A stretch of DNA of 64,000 nucleotides from Bacteroidota bacterium. Its GTDB lineage: Bacteria; Bacteroidota; Bacteroidia; Chitinophagales; Chitinophagaceae. The DNA is taken from contig JAFEAB010000096.1 of the NCBI GenBank assembly GCA_018266615.1, positions 1 through 64,000 on the forward strand, given 5' to 3'. The notes beneath the pieces were generated by a model. It was given only the letters and a program-made list of their open reading frames with translations. It searched no databases and had not been told where the DNA came from. Made by a program: the position numbers and the translations under genes. Below are positions 1 through 9,505 of the stretch, piece by piece (within the stretch, counting starts at the first letter, position 1; every line of letters starts with the position of its first letter).

Positions 1-524
1 ACTTCCGACTGATACACGATTTTTTTAGCATCAAGTTCCTTTTTGCCAAAAATGCGATTATCGGGAGTTACGATGATGGCATCTATTTTTTCGATGGTGG
101 CTTTATCACCCCATTTGATGGTTTTTGCTTTTTTCCAATCCACATACTCATTGCCATCAGCGCCCTGTTTTACAAAACCCATCAGCTTGGCAGCAATGGA
201 GTCTCGTACCCAGTTGGTAAACTGACGGTATTCGTTGTTGGTGATTTCAGTTGCATCCATCCAAAACCCACTGATTGAAACCTGTTTGTTGCGAGCCGTA
301 AAAGCATAATTGATGTCTTCATCGCTTGGGCCCATGTGGAAAGTGCCAGGCGGAATATACACCATGCCAGGTGGTTTTGTCAGGTTCCAGCGGGCCGCAG
401 GGGCTACCCCGTGGAGCTGGCCGTCGTTCGGCAGGGAACTACCGGACTTATTTTTTCTACAACTGGTCGTAGATGTAGAAGCGATAGCCGCAATAGCTAT
501 CAAACATAATAACCGATTCGTCAT
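1..524 (-). CDS. gldK: GldK-type gliding motility / T9SS lipoprotein (partial, C-terminus beyond window)
   Basis: The gene runs off the left edge; about 174 N-terminal residues are visible, read leftward from an ATG at 522-524. The N-terminus is a short hydrophobic lipoprotein signal ending in a cysteine at residue 22 (TSTTSC). It is followed by a formylglycine-generating-enzyme (FGE/SUMF1)-like start (PGMVYIPPGTFHMG, then GFWMDATEITNNEYRQF), which is how GldK and GldJ begin. In the family, GldK is an outer-membrane-associated ring component of the type IX secretion system, working with GldN. GldL, GldM and GldN usually follow GldK in the same direction and would lie outside this window. The neighbouring hemD and DUF4271 genes fit a gldK locus as I know it from other Bacteroidota. 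GldJ is the main alternative. Confidence 0.82.
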   Translation of the reverse strand, partial: MTNRLLCLIAIAAIASTSTTSCRKNKSGSSLPNDGQLHGVAPAARWNLTKPPGMVYIPPGTFHMGPSDEDINYAFTARNKQVSISGFWMDATEITNNEYRQFTNWVRDSIAAKLMGFVKQGADGNEYVDWKKAKTIKWGDKATIEKIDAIIVTPDNRIFGKKELDAKKIVYQSE

Positions 525-676
525 TGTTTTTAAACTTTGAGGGTAATGGGCAAATGTAATAATTATTTCGATTTATAAAACAAAGCAAAAACTGCTTTTG
601 CTAATATTTTATCGGACAAAAATTACGTTAGCAATTTAGTAACGGCTAAATTATTTAAATATTGTAATCCCAAATG

Positions 677-2737
677 TTAACATACCAGCTTTTTTAGCAG
701 CAAATCCGCTTCGGTGGCATTCTTTAAGGGCAAATAGCAAATTTGGTTGTGGCAAATATAAATTGCAGCATTTTCGCCCTCTCCCCTGCCCTGGAAAAGC
801 ATAATATCCGGACTTTCTTCAGCCCATTGGTGCACCCGGAACGGGAGAAATGTTGTTAAAATTTCCCTGCTGTTTTCCCTCGCTCCCCTCCCTGTAACAA
901 TTATTTCGGGGATCCCCAGTTCCAGGGCCAGGGTTTCTACGCACCAATTGCCTAGGGAATTGGGGTACTTTTCAGTTAAATTCTGCATCTGGCGCAGGTT
1001 TCTCCTACCAATTTGCTCCCAATCCTTATTCCCGTTTATGGCCCCAAGGCGGAAAAGGAGTCCAGACAGGATACTATTTCCGGATGGACAAGGGCCATCA
1101 AAAATTTCAATTTTCCGGGTAATGAGATCTCTTTGTGAGGCAGATGTAAAGAAAAATAAGCCGGTTTCTTTATCTAAAAATAAATCTAAAACATTGACAA
1201 TTAATGAGCTAACATATTCAAGAATGGAAGGTTCGCCGGTTGCTTCATATAACAGTAAGCCTGCTTCGGCCATAAAAGCATAATCGTCTATAAAGCCGGG
1301 AATTGGTATATCCCCCATTTTAAACCCATGTGCTACCTGGTTACCGGTTAAAGAAAAGCGAATTTTCAGGAATTCAAACAACGCTTTTCCCTGCCGGATG
1401 AGGGCTTCATCTTTAAAGGCAAACCCACATTTAATAAATGCAGAAACCAACATGGCATTCCAGCAAAGGATAATTTTATCATCGGCCGAAGGAGCAATCC
1501 GTCCATTCCGGCGATGAAGCAGGGAGCGGTTTGCCTTATTTAACGTATCAAAAAAGGATGCAGGAGAAAGGCCATTTTCAAGGGCAAACGCTTCTGCCTT
1601 GTTCTTCCTAAACAAAATATTTTTTCCATCGAAATTTCCTTCGGTGCTTACCCCATAAAATTTTTCAATCCATGCTGCATCCTCACCCAGTACGTCATCC
1701 ATCTCTTCCTTCTCCCACAGGTAAACCCTTCCTTCCTCCCCTTCGCTGTCTGCATCAAGGGCCGAAATAAACCCTCCATTTTTTCCCTTCATTTCTCTTT
1801 CCAGCCATTCAATGGTTTTATAGGCAGTTCTTTTGTATTCTTCATCCTGGTTTTCCTGGAAGGCTTCTGCCAAAATTTGAAGCAACAGGGCATTATCATA
1901 AAGCATCTTTTCGAAATGCGGCACCAGCCAAAAGGCATCTACGCTGTACCTTGCCATCCCGCCGCCAACCTGGTCAAAAATCCCTCCCCTAATGATTTTT
2001 AACAGGCTCAGGTGTGCGTGATGCAAAGCGTTTTCCTGTTTTTTATAATGACCATACGCTAATAAAAACCGGATCAGGGCAAACTGGGGAAACTTGGGAG
2101 GCTGGCCAAATCCGCCTTCCCGGGTATCTGCTGAATCTAAAAGGGCCTGTGCGATGGTTTTACCGGCATCCTTCTCGGAAACAGCGTCTGGTACCAACGG
2201 TATTTTTTGGGTAAAAAGCCTATGGCTTCGGGTAATATGCCCCGTTAGTTCATCAGCCTGTTGTACAATTTCTGCCTTTCTTTCTTTCCAGGCTCGCCCT
2301 AAAGATAAAAGCACATCCTTCCAGGAAGGGCGGTTGTATGCGGGCTGGGGAGGGAAATAGGTTCCCCCATAAAATGGTTTAGCATCGGGGGTCAGGAATA
2401 CGTTCAATGGCCAGCCTCCGCTCCCCGAAATTACCTGCACAGCTTCCATATAAATATGGTCCAGGTCGGGCCGTTCTTCCCGGTCTATTTTGATGTTTAT
2501 AAACAACCGGTTCATTATTTCTGCAGTTCCCGGGTCTTCAAAACTTTCTCTTTCCATTACATGGCACCAATGGCATGCAGAATACCCGATACTAACCAAA
2601 ATAGGCAGGTCTCGCTCACGGGCAAGGGTAAGTGCTTTCTCTCCCCAGGGATACCAATTTACCGGGTTGTGAGCATGTTGAAGTAAATAAGGGCTGGTTT
2701 CGCCAATAAGCTGGTTCGTAAACTCCGGTGCTGGCAT
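677..2737 (-). CDS. DUF255 thioredoxin-like / N-acylglucosamine-2-epimerase-fold protein (YyaL/SPATA20 family)
   Basis: A 686-residue cytoplasmic protein with full family length. The first 170 residues form the DUF255 thioredoxin-like domain with the typical sequence [16 protein letters not shown], so the CxxC pair is C55 and C58. The remainder is an alpha/alpha toroid-like region (for example [30 protein letters not shown], here only cited in part: [14 protein letters not shown] and [11 protein letters not shown]) resembling sugar epimerases/glycosidases. The family is widespread from bacteria to man, but its reaction is not established, so no substrate is assigned. It is the last gene of a leftward run (Omp85-DUF4271-hemD-this gene), 27 bp after hemD, and the start at 2737 immediately precedes a conserved N-terminus ([21 protein letters not shown]). 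Confidence 0.93.
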   Translation of the reverse strand: MPAPEFTNQLIGETSPYLLQHAHNPVNWYPWGEKALTLARERDLPILVSIGYSACHWCHVMERESFEDPGTAEIMNRLFINIKIDREERPDLDHIYMEAVQVISGSGGWPLNVFLTPDAKPFYGGTYFPPQPAYNRPSWKDVLLSLGRAWKERKAEIVQQADELTGHITRSHRLFTQKIPLVPDAVSEKDAGKTIAQALLDSADTREGGFGQPPKFPQFALIRFLLAYGHYKKQENALHHAHLSLLKIIRGGIFDQVGGGMARYSVDAFWLVPHFEKMLYDNALLLQILAEAFQENQDEEYKRTAYKTIEWLEREMKGKNGGFISALDADSEGEEGRVYLWEKEEMDDVLGEDAAWIEKFYGVSTEGNFDGKNILFRKNKAEAFALENGLSPASFFDTLNKANRSLLHRRNGRIAPSADDKIILCWNAMLVSAFIKCGFAFKDEALIRQGKALFEFLKIRFSLTGNQVAHGFKMGDIPIPGFIDDYAFMAEAGLLLYEATGEPSILEYVSSLIVNVLDLFLDKETGLFFFTSASQRDLITRKIEIFDGPCPSGNSILSGLLFRLGAINGNKDWEQIGRRNLRQMQNLTEKYPNSLGNWCVETLALELGIPEIIVTGRGARENSREILTTFLPFRVHQWAEESPDIMLFQGRGEGENAAIYICHNQICYLPLKNATEADLLLKKLVC

Positions 2738-2764
2738 ACCCTGAAATTACGAAAGATCCGGGGG

Positions 2765-3556
2765 TTACTTCTTTTTTACGCCATGCAGGTAATTATCCAA
2801 TGCGGCCACCATACTGGGAGTATGGGGCATCGGCGCTTTAATATCGAGGGTGAGCCCGGCCTCTTCAACCGCCTTAAAGGTATTGGCTCCAAATGCCCCG
2901 ATTCGGGTTCCGTTTTGCTTAAAATCTGGAAAATTATCGAACAGGCTGCGCACGCCGCCCGGAGTGAAAAAACAAATGATATCGTAATTATTTCGAATGA
3001 CCTCTCTCAGGTCGTTGCTTACGATCTTATATAATACCGGGGTAGCATACTCGCAGTGGTTATCCTTTAACCAATTGGTGATATCACTATCGAAGGACTC
3101 CGAGCAGGGATACAAGAACTTTTCATTGTCCTTATGTTTATTAATCACATCAAACAGGCTTTTATTGAGCCCGTCGGCACCATAAAAAACTTTTCTCTTC
3201 CGGTAGAGGATGAACTTTTGAAGATAAAGAGCAACTGCTTCGGTGATGCAGAAATACTTGGTTTCCTGAGAAATTGAAATTTTCAATTCTTCACAGATTC
3301 GAAAGAAATGGTCAATCGCATTCCGGCTGGTAAAAATTACAGCGGTGAAATTACCAATATCAATCTTCTGCTTACGGAAATCACGCGCAGGGATCCCTTC
3401 AATATTCAAGAAAGGGTGAAAATCAATTTCGATACCGTACCGGGAAGCGAGCTCGTTATAGGGTGACTTGCTGCCTTCCGGTTTAGGCTGGGAAATCAAC
3501 ACTTTTTTTACAGCTTTCAGAGTAGATTCTGGTTTAATCGGATCGTTTTTGCTCAT
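2765..3556 (-). CDS. hemD: uroporphyrinogen-III synthase
   Basis: A 263-residue protein of the HemD fold, which cyclises hydroxymethylbilane to uroporphyrinogen III in tetrapyrrole synthesis. Visible family marks are the N-terminal KKVLISQPKPE strand, the middle FTAVIFTSRNAIDHFF segment, and the C-terminal DIICFFTPGGVRSLFDNFPDF with GAFGANTFKAVEEAGL. HemD is poorly conserved in sequence, but this pattern of alternating domains is characteristic. In Bacteroidota the gene commonly sits between a DUF4271 gene and the gldK region, as here. It is 31 bp downstream of the DUF4271 gene and 27 bp upstream of the DUF255 gene, so co-transcription is likely. Other heme genes (hemA-C) are not in this window. 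Confidence 0.88.
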   Translation of the reverse strand: MSKNDPIKPESTLKAVKKVLISQPKPEGSKSPYNELASRYGIEIDFHPFLNIEGIPARDFRKQKIDIGNFTAVIFTSRNAIDHFFRICEELKISISQETKYFCITEAVALYLQKFILYRKRKVFYGADGLNKSLFDVINKHKDNEKFLYPCSESFDSDITNWLKDNHCEYATPVLYKIVSNDLREVIRNNYDIICFFTPGGVRSLFDNFPDFKQNGTRIGAFGANTFKAVEEAGLTLDIKAPMPHTPSMVAALDNYLHGVKKK

Positions 3557-3587
3557 ATGGGGTGTTTCGCCCTAAGGTGCTGCAAAA

Positions 3588-4556
3588 TTATATTTTTTTA
3601 TTGAGATACAGGATGGCGACCTTATAAAGCAGTAACAACGGGATTATTTCCATCCCGGCTATATACAGCATAAAGTGAAAGCTACTAATTTTAAATTTCC
3701 CCTGAAATGTGCTGTAAGACCTTATAAACCGCATTAATATCATTAACCCAATCAATACAAAGGAAACGCTGATGGCAATCCGGCTTAATGCGGGGGAAGC
3801 AAAAGCAATTACAACCAAAACCGGGAGAAGGCAAATGGCAAAAATTTTGTTGATCAGAAAAACGATAAAAATATAATTATCCGTTTCGCCCGAATATCCG
3901 GTAACCCATCCAAAAAATTTCAGGATTATAAATTTCCCCAGGTAAACCCCCAAAATTCCCAGGCATATTATTCCAAAAAATTCGAGTGTATATAACGAGT
4001 TTTCGGGGCCGTTAAAAAATCGCATCAGCAGGAACACGTACCAGGATCCCGATAAAATAAACAGCAGGTTGAAAAACATAGACGGCTGTCCGGCCTGTTT
4101 TAGTTGCTCCGAAAGCTGCGATTGCCGCATGGACGTGTTAAAGAATACCCGCCACAATGTTTGAAAATACTTTGCGTATACCCTTTTTAAAATGGCAAAA
4201 ATCAACAACATTAAAAACAGGTAATAAAAAAGAAAATTTGGTTTAGCGGAAGGGCGCACAGGCTGTACAAAATATACCGGGCTGTTGCCTGCATTTAGAA
4301 ATTGGTTCTTCAATAATAATTCATTCAGAACGGGCGTCTCCGATTTATCTGTATTTCCCAGCGGATGCCTCGAAACCGAATCCATTACCTGCAAACTATC
4401 TGCAGAAACCATCGTTGAATCAGATTGGGCAACCAAAGAATCCTGCAAAAGGGAAATACTATCTTTCCCGGCCAGGCTATCGGGCACCTGAGCAGATATC
4501 CCGGGCGGGAAGAAAATAAAAATAAAAAAAACAGGAAAAAGCAAAAATAATTTCAC
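3588..4556 (-). CDS. DUF4271 domain-containing membrane protein
   Basis: A 322-residue protein with a cleavable signal peptide (about residues 1-23, ending ISAQ). A Ser/Asp/Leu-rich low-complexity extracytoplasmic stretch follows (about 24-100), then six or so hydrophobic segments to the end (for example FLFYYLFLMLLIFAILKRVY and FFGIICLGILGVYLGKFIIL). This two-part architecture is that of DUF4271 proteins, a Bacteroidota-specific family of unknown function that neighbours hemD. The gene lies 21 bp after the Omp85-like gene and 31 bp before hemD on the same strand. Nothing in the sequence suggests a catalytic centre, so no function is proposed. Confidence 0.85.
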   Translation of the reverse strand: MKLFLLFPVFFIFIFFPPGISAQVPDSLAGKDSISLLQDSLVAQSDSTMVSADSLQVMDSVSRHPLGNTDKSETPVLNELLLKNQFLNAGNSPVYFVQPVRPSAKPNFLFYYLFLMLLIFAILKRVYAKYFQTLWRVFFNTSMRQSQLSEQLKQAGQPSMFFNLLFILSGSWYVFLLMRFFNGPENSLYTLEFFGIICLGILGVYLGKFIILKFFGWVTGYSGETDNYIFIVFLINKIFAICLLPVLVVIAFASPALSRIAISVSFVLIGLMILMRFIRSYSTFQGKFKISSFHFMLYIAGMEIIPLLLLYKVAILYLNKKI

Positions 4557-4577
4557 AGCCTGAAAGGGTTTCTGAAA

Positions 4578-6386
4578 TCAAAAATAGTTTACATATCCGA
4601 AATGAAGTTTGGAAGCACCCCGGATATTAAAGGGAACATCATTTCGCATACCCATGGCATAGGTTATATTTAATAACCCCAGTTTAGTTTCATAAACAAG
4701 GCCCAGGCCCAGACCCAGGAACCGGTTACTGGCATTAACTTGCCGGTATTTGGTTTGGGTAATACCCAGGTCAGAAAAAAAGAATAGGTATGAGTTGAGC
4801 GAAAGTAAATTTCGGTACTCGGCGGTAACTACTGCAAATTGAGAAGCATATATACTCTCTTCGTCAAAACCGCGAAGCGTTTGGGAACCACCTACCTGGA
4901 AAAGGTCGTTTCTAAATACAGAGGGGCTGGAATAAAATCCACCTTGGAAGCCTGCCCGGATAGTGGAATATTTTCCTAAAGGAAAATATTGCGAGCCCCA
5001 TACCCTGGCCCTCAACTGATAAACTCTAAGTTTTAATGAATCGTACAGTGTGCCATAATCAAATCCGGGTTCTTTTAAATTTACAATATCATTATTCCGG
5101 CTGATGTTCTTGGTACCTACGGTTGCGCTGATATTCACTTCAGTTCCCTGGCGGGGATTATACAGGTAGTTGGTATTTTGAAGTACATAACGCAGGCCTA
5201 TATTGGTTGATTTCACATCAATATTGGGAGGGAGGGTTTTTGATAGTTTTATTTGGTTTGTATCAATCCCTCCTTCCAGCAACGATGAACTTTGCCATTG
5301 CACAAAAATTCTTGCCGATTGATTTTGCCCAATCAGGTAATCGGCTCCAAGCTGTGCATTTAACTGCAGGTAACTGGAATCTTTCTTAAATAAGTCAAAT
5401 AAAAAATCGAAGCCAAAGGCACTGTTGAAAATGAAAGGATGATTGTAACCGAGATTCAGGCGGGGGGATTTTACCTGGAGTTGTTGCCATTTAATAAGAA
5501 TGGTTTCGCCGGAGCCAAGCATATTTTTTAAATCGAGATTAACATCCCCTGTAACCTGAAATTTCTTTTCATTTCCGGATGCGGGGAGGAACCCAAGCAA
5601 AAAATTTACCTGACTGCTTTTTTTGGGATCGAGATACAGGTTAAGTACAGCACCGGTTCCCAACATGGTTAAATTCGCAGGCTGAATCGTACGCACATAG
5701 GTCAATTCTTTGAGCTTCCGGTCCACATCATCCAACCGATCCTGGTTGTACGGTGATCCGTTTGGTATTCCTAAATACCGTTGGAGGAAATGCGTATTTA
5801 GTTTTGCTTTACCTAAAATCCGGATACTGTCGATTGGGTAATAAATACCTTTTTGCAGCATCAGGTGCATCTGCAATTTGTCGCCGATTATGCGAATGCT
5901 GTCTGGGTACGCCTTTGCAAAAGGATACCCGTTATTGGCATAATATCCCAAAAGCCGTTCCTGCAACCGGTTCCATTGGGCCGGGCTAACCGGTTTTCCT
6001 TTAAAATCTCTGGAGAAAAAGCGGATGCCATCCAGGGCAGGTTGTTCCAGGCTGTCGGTTGATACCGCTATCCACTCATACCGTTTACCTGGAAAAATGT
6101 ACACGGTTTTCCTGGCCGAATCCGTCTTTAGCGAATCAACGGACGCACCGAGGTAGCCATAATTAATCAGTATATCAGGAACTTTTCGCAGGTATTCAAA
6201 AACTTCCTTTTCTGTTTCAAATTCGTTTTGAAGCTGCAATCCTGCCGGACTAAACAGGCTATCTTTGCCACTCAGCCGGTATTCGAGTTTCCATGATTTT
6301 TTTATGGCATTTGTTTCCTGGGCACAAAGGGGCGTTGCATAATTACAAACCATAGCAACCAGGAACATCAGGTAATATAATTTCAT
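4578..6386 (-). CDS. Omp85-superfamily (BamA/TamA-like) outer membrane protein
   Basis: The open frame extends to 6503, but I place the start at the ATG at 6384-6386. That start gives a clean signal peptide (MKLYYLMFLVAMVCNYATPLCAQ) and avoids overlapping the divergent hemW. The mature protein is about 580 residues. The N-terminal third contains POTRA-like repeats (for example IDSIRILGKAKLNTHFLQRY, GSPYNQDRLDDVDRKLKELT). The C-terminal two thirds is a surface-antigen (D15) beta-barrel with the conserved QVGGSQTLRGFDEESI strand-and-loop motif, and the end sequence LHFGYVNYF is typical of an outer membrane protein. Shorter than BamA (usually about 800-900 residues), it is more likely a TamA-like or patatin-less accessory Omp85 protein. 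It heads the leftward cluster with DUF4271 and hemD. Confidence 0.86.
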   Translation of the reverse strand: MKLYYLMFLVAMVCNYATPLCAQETNAIKKSWKLEYRLSGKDSLFSPAGLQLQNEFETEKEVFEYLRKVPDILINYGYLGASVDSLKTDSARKTVYIFPGKRYEWIAVSTDSLEQPALDGIRFFSRDFKGKPVSPAQWNRLQERLLGYYANNGYPFAKAYPDSIRIIGDKLQMHLMLQKGIYYPIDSIRILGKAKLNTHFLQRYLGIPNGSPYNQDRLDDVDRKLKELTYVRTIQPANLTMLGTGAVLNLYLDPKKSSQVNFLLGFLPASGNEKKFQVTGDVNLDLKNMLGSGETILIKWQQLQVKSPRLNLGYNHPFIFNSAFGFDFLFDLFKKDSSYLQLNAQLGADYLIGQNQSARIFVQWQSSSLLEGGIDTNQIKLSKTLPPNIDVKSTNIGLRYVLQNTNYLYNPRQGTEVNISATVGTKNISRNNDIVNLKEPGFDYGTLYDSLKLRVYQLRARVWGSQYFPLGKYSTIRAGFQGGFYSSPSVFRNDLFQVGGSQTLRGFDEESIYASQFAVVTAEYRNLLSLNSYLFFFSDLGITQTKYRQVNASNRFLGLGLGLVYETKLGLLNITYAMGMRNDVPFNIRGASKLHFGYVNYF

Positions 6387-6420
6387 ACTCGGCAAAGCGG
6401 GGTAACATTCAAAATTAATA

Positions 6421-6426
6421 AAGGAG
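6421..6426 (+). promoter_or_regulatory. ribosome binding site for the TTG start of hemW
   Basis: AAGGAG lies four bases before the TTG at 6431. It supports initiation at this TTG, where the conserved HemW N-terminus begins (AGIYIHIPFC). No in-frame ATG lies near that point. Strong Shine-Dalgarno sequences are uncommon in Bacteroidota, so its presence beside a non-ATG start is informative. Confidence 0.7.
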
Positions 6427-6430
6427 CAGA

Positions 6431-7561
6431 TTGGCTGGCATATATATTCATATTCCTTTTTGCAGGCAGGCTTGCACCTATTGTAATTTTCATTATTCGA
6501 CAAGGCAAAAAGACCAGGACCGGCTGCTAAATGCCATTGGCAGGGAAATAGAGCTTACCCCCCGTTTTGAGGAAACAGAATCTATCGGCAGTATATATTT
6601 TGGGGGTGGCACGCCCAGCCTAATCAAACCTGAAAAGCTGGATGAAATATTACACGTAATCCGGAAAAAGTTTCCGGTTGATAAAGAAGCTGAAATAACC
6701 TTTGAGGCAAATCCGGATGACATCAGCCGCGAAACGCTGGCCGACTGGGAGGCACTGGGCATTAACCGCCTCAGCATCGGGATTCAATCTTTTAATGATG
6801 AAGAGTTGCGCTGGATGAACCGCGCCCATGTGGCCAAACAATCCATATCTGCATTGGAATTGGTTACGGCTTCCGGAATAAAGAATTTTTCGATCGATCT
6901 CATTTACGGTTCCAATTTGCAAAGTGATGAACAATTAGGGCAGAATCTTGAAATGGTGGACTGTTTTTCTGTACCCCATATTTCTTGTTACGGCTTAACT
7001 GTAGAACCGAAAACCAAACTTCATCATCTGGTTGCATCGGGGAAAGACCAGTTCCCGGATGAACAAAAGCAGGCCCGGCAATTTCTTCTGGTAATGAACT
7101 GGATGCAGGAACGCGGATATGAACATTACGAAGTGAGCAATTACGCCCTACCGGGAATGCGTAGCCGCCATAACAGCAGTTACTGGGGTGGGTTGCCTTA
7201 CTATGGGTTTGGCCCCTCTGCCCATAGTTTTAACGGCCATCATATCCGGAGTTGGAATATTGCCAACAATGCTATATACACGCAGCAAATAGAAATGGGA
7301 ATACTCCCTGCCGAGCGGGAAGAGTTAACTGAAACCCAACTTCTGAATGAATATATCATGACACGGCTTCGAACCCTGGAAGGGTTAGACCTGGATTATA
7401 TTGAAAATTCCTGGGGAATCCAAAGCAAGAGCAGGATCGAAAAAGCCTGTTTGGGATATATAAAAAGGGGGTTATTGGAAATAAAAAATCAAAATCGGAT
7501 ACTAACACAAGAAGGCATGCTGATGGCAGATGGGATTGCCGCAGACCTTTTTACAGTTTAA
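6431..7561 (+). CDS. hemW: radical SAM heme chaperone HemW (coproporphyrinogen III oxidase-like)
   Basis: A 376-residue protein starting at TTG. The radical SAM cluster motif is at the extreme N-terminus, HIPFCRQACTYCNF, with C11, C15 and C18 in the CxxxCxxC spacing and a further aromatic residue in place of the fourth cysteine found in HemN. The GGGTPSL glycine motif, SIGIQSF segment, and C-terminal HemN domain (MTRLRTLEGLDLDYI) follow in order. HemW-type proteins are heme-binding chaperones that resemble, but generally do not replace, oxygen-independent coproporphyrinogen oxidase. The lack of the HemN fourth Cys (CxxxCxxCxC) favours HemW over HemN. It is divergent from the Omp85-like gene with only 44 bp between starts. 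Confidence 0.92.
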   Translation: MAGIYIHIPFCRQACTYCNFHYSTRQKDQDRLLNAIGREIELTPRFEETESIGSIYFGGGTPSLIKPEKLDEILHVIRKKFPVDKEAEITFEANPDDISRETLADWEALGINRLSIGIQSFNDEELRWMNRAHVAKQSISALELVTASGIKNFSIDLIYGSNLQSDEQLGQNLEMVDCFSVPHISCYGLTVEPKTKLHHLVASGKDQFPDEQKQARQFLLVMNWMQERGYEHYEVSNYALPGMRSRHNSSYWGGLPYYGFGPSAHSFNGHHIRSWNIANNAIYTQQIEMGILPAEREELTETQLLNEYIMTRLRTLEGLDLDYIENSWGIQSKSRIEKACLGYIKRGLLEIKNQNRILTQEGMLMADGIAADLFTV

Positions 7562-7662
7562 ACCCAATTTATTTTGAAAGAACAATATAAACTTATAAGT
7601 TCTCAATTTGCCGGGAATAAAAAATAAGTTTGACCTGATTTAAAAAAGGACCCCATTGTGTC

Positions 7663-8700
7663 CTAAACCAACAGGGGTTCCAGTTCTTCAAAAGCCCGGG
7701 TTGCCGGTTTTCCATTCCACAAAATTTCATACACTGTTTTAGCAACGGGCATTTCTGCTTTTACCGTTTGATTAATGTGGTGCATACATCTACTGGCCAT
7801 GTACCCTTCGGCCACCATATTCATCTCCAGTTTGGCCGATTGTACTGTATAGCCCTTTCCAATCATATTCCCAAATGTGCGGTTACGGCTAAATAACGAA
7901 TAACAGGTAACGAGTAAATCGCCAAGGTAAACCGAGGCTGCATAGTTGTGGTGTGCTTCGTGCAATTGAGATTCTGTATCCCCCAGGTATCCCACTTCGG
8001 CATTGATGATTCCGGCTTTACGGAGAAAACCTGCCATTTCATCGGCGCTATTCGCAATAAGGACACTTAAGAAATTATCCCCATAATCTAACCCATGGGC
8101 AATACCGGCACCAACGGCATAAATATTTTTTAAAACTGCGGCATACTGTACCCCGTATATATCCCGGTTTACAATGGTTTTAATAAAGGAGCACTGAAAA
8201 TGAGAGGCGATCTTTTTTGTTTCCTCCGTATCCAACCCCGTAAAAGTGAGGTAAGAAAGTTTTTCGGCGGCCACCTCTTCGGCATGGCAGGGGCCGAGCA
8301 CAGTAAAATACTGCAGCATATCCATTTCAAAATTCTCCCGCAGGTAATCGTTCAGCAGGATATTTTGTTCGGGCAGGATCCCCTTTACAGCGGAAATAAA
8401 TTTTTTTTCCCGAAAGCTTTCGGTATTTATTTTACTCAAGGCTTCTTTTACAAAAGCAGAAGGAATTGCAATTAATACCACATCAGCATGATCAACCACC
8501 ACCTGGGGGTCTGCACTCAGGGAAAGTTTCGACATATTGAATTTAGCAGAAGAGAGGTATTGCGGGTTGTGGTGTTTTTCCCTGAACTGCCGAATGGCAG
8601 CTTCACTCCGGTTCCACCAGTGGATATGGTTTCCGTTATCTGTAAGGATTTTTGCCAGTGCAGTACCCCAGCTTCCGCTTCCAAGAATTCCGAATTTCAT
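7663..8700 (-). CDS. gpsA: NAD(P)-dependent glycerol-3-phosphate dehydrogenase
   Basis: A 345-residue enzyme that reduces dihydroxyacetone phosphate to sn-glycerol 3-phosphate for phospholipid synthesis. The N-terminal Rossmann motif GILGSGSWGTALAKIL is at residues 4-19. The catalytic-region sequences AAVLKNIYAVGAGIAHGLDYGDN (cited in part as AAVLKNIYAVGAGIAHG) and the C-terminal helical domain with NRTFGNMIGKG are all present, and the length is normal. It is the last gene of the leftward acpP-fabF-rnc-gpsA series, 25 bp downstream of rnc, placing glycerolipid backbone synthesis with fatty-acid elongation. Confidence 0.96.
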   Translation of the reverse strand: MKFGILGSGSWGTALAKILTDNGNHIHWWNRSEAAIRQFREKHHNPQYLSSAKFNMSKLSLSADPQVVVDHADVVLIAIPSAFVKEALSKINTESFREKKFISAVKGILPEQNILLNDYLRENFEMDMLQYFTVLGPCHAEEVAAEKLSYLTFTGLDTEETKKIASHFQCSFIKTIVNRDIYGVQYAAVLKNIYAVGAGIAHGLDYGDNFLSVLIANSADEMAGFLRKAGIINAEVGYLGDTESQLHEAHHNYAASVYLGDLLVTCYSLFSRNRTFGNMIGKGYTVQSAKLEMNMVAEGYMASRCMHHINQTVKAEMPVAKTVYEILWNGKPATRAFEELEPLLV

Positions 8701-8725
8701 GATTGCTGATTAATACCCGAAGTTA

Positions 8726-9436
8726 TTATAAACCCAGTTTTTCAACGGCCATTTGTGCGGCTATCTGGCTTGCATCTTTTTTATTGTACCCTTTTGCCTG
8801 AGAAAGCAGTTCGCCATCCACGGTAGCACCAATAGTAAACAGGCGGCGTCCGTTTTCAAATTTTTCTTCGAGGGTTTCAAACTCTAATTGTTTTCCATTT
8901 TTATTAGCCCATCCATACAGTTTATTCTTGATATTGATTTCAATACTTTCCAGGTCTTCTGTAAAAAGATGCGGGGATATGATATAATCTTCCACCCATT
9001 TTTGGGTCTTTTTATATCCTTTATCGAGGTAAACGGCGCCTATTAATGCCTCCAGGGTATTTCCAAAAATCTGGGAAATTTTGAGCGCATTATCCAATTT
9101 GTTATAAAAGGTAATCTTCTTCAATCCCATTTTCAGGGCAATTTCATTCAGTTTATGGCGGTTCACCATTTTGCTCCGCATTTCGGTTAAAAACCCTTCT
9201 CCTTTGTAAGGATACTTCCGAAAAAGGTAGTGCCCAATAACAGAACTTAGTACGGCATCGCCTAAAAATTCGAGGCGTTCATTATTTTCATCAGCCCCTT
9301 CGCGTACCGAGCGGTGGCTTAATGCGGTCTTATATAAAGATAAATCGGAAGGTGAAAAACCCAGCACATTCTGGAGTTGCTTTCGAAACTCCTTTTTCTT
9401 TTTATCAAATTCAAAAAATGCTATAATGAACTCCAA
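8726..9436 (-). CDS. rnc: ribonuclease III
   Basis: A 236-residue double-strand-specific endoribonuclease involved in rRNA and mRNA processing. The signature NERLEFLGDAVLSSVIGHYL (residues about 52-71) carries the metal-binding Glu and Asp. A second acidic cluster is in NTLEALIGAVYLDKG, and the C-terminal double-stranded-RNA-binding domain ends LSQAKGYNKKDASQIAAQMA. The length is normal. It lies between fabF (69 bp upstream) and gpsA (25 bp downstream). The acpP-fabF-rnc order is a widely conserved bacterial cluster. Confidence 0.96.
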   Translation of the reverse strand: MEFIIAFFEFDKKKKEFRKQLQNVLGFSPSDLSLYKTALSHRSVREGADENNERLEFLGDAVLSSVIGHYLFRKYPYKGEGFLTEMRSKMVNRHKLNEIALKMGLKKITFYNKLDNALKISQIFGNTLEALIGAVYLDKGYKKTQKWVEDYIISPHLFTEDLESIEINIKNKLYGWANKNGKQLEFETLEEKFENGRRLFTIGATVDGELLSQAKGYNKKDASQIAAQMAVEKLGL

Positions 9437-9505
9437 GGGATGAAGTTTTGTGCCTGAATTTAATTTTTTTTACCCATTTAATCGGGCAGGAAATGGGTCT
9501 TGGGG

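Noticed and set aside
6387..6503. Upstream extension of the Omp85-like frame
   Set aside because: It would place a cysteine-rich non-signal stretch first and overlap hemW; the ATG at 6386 gives a proper signal peptide.
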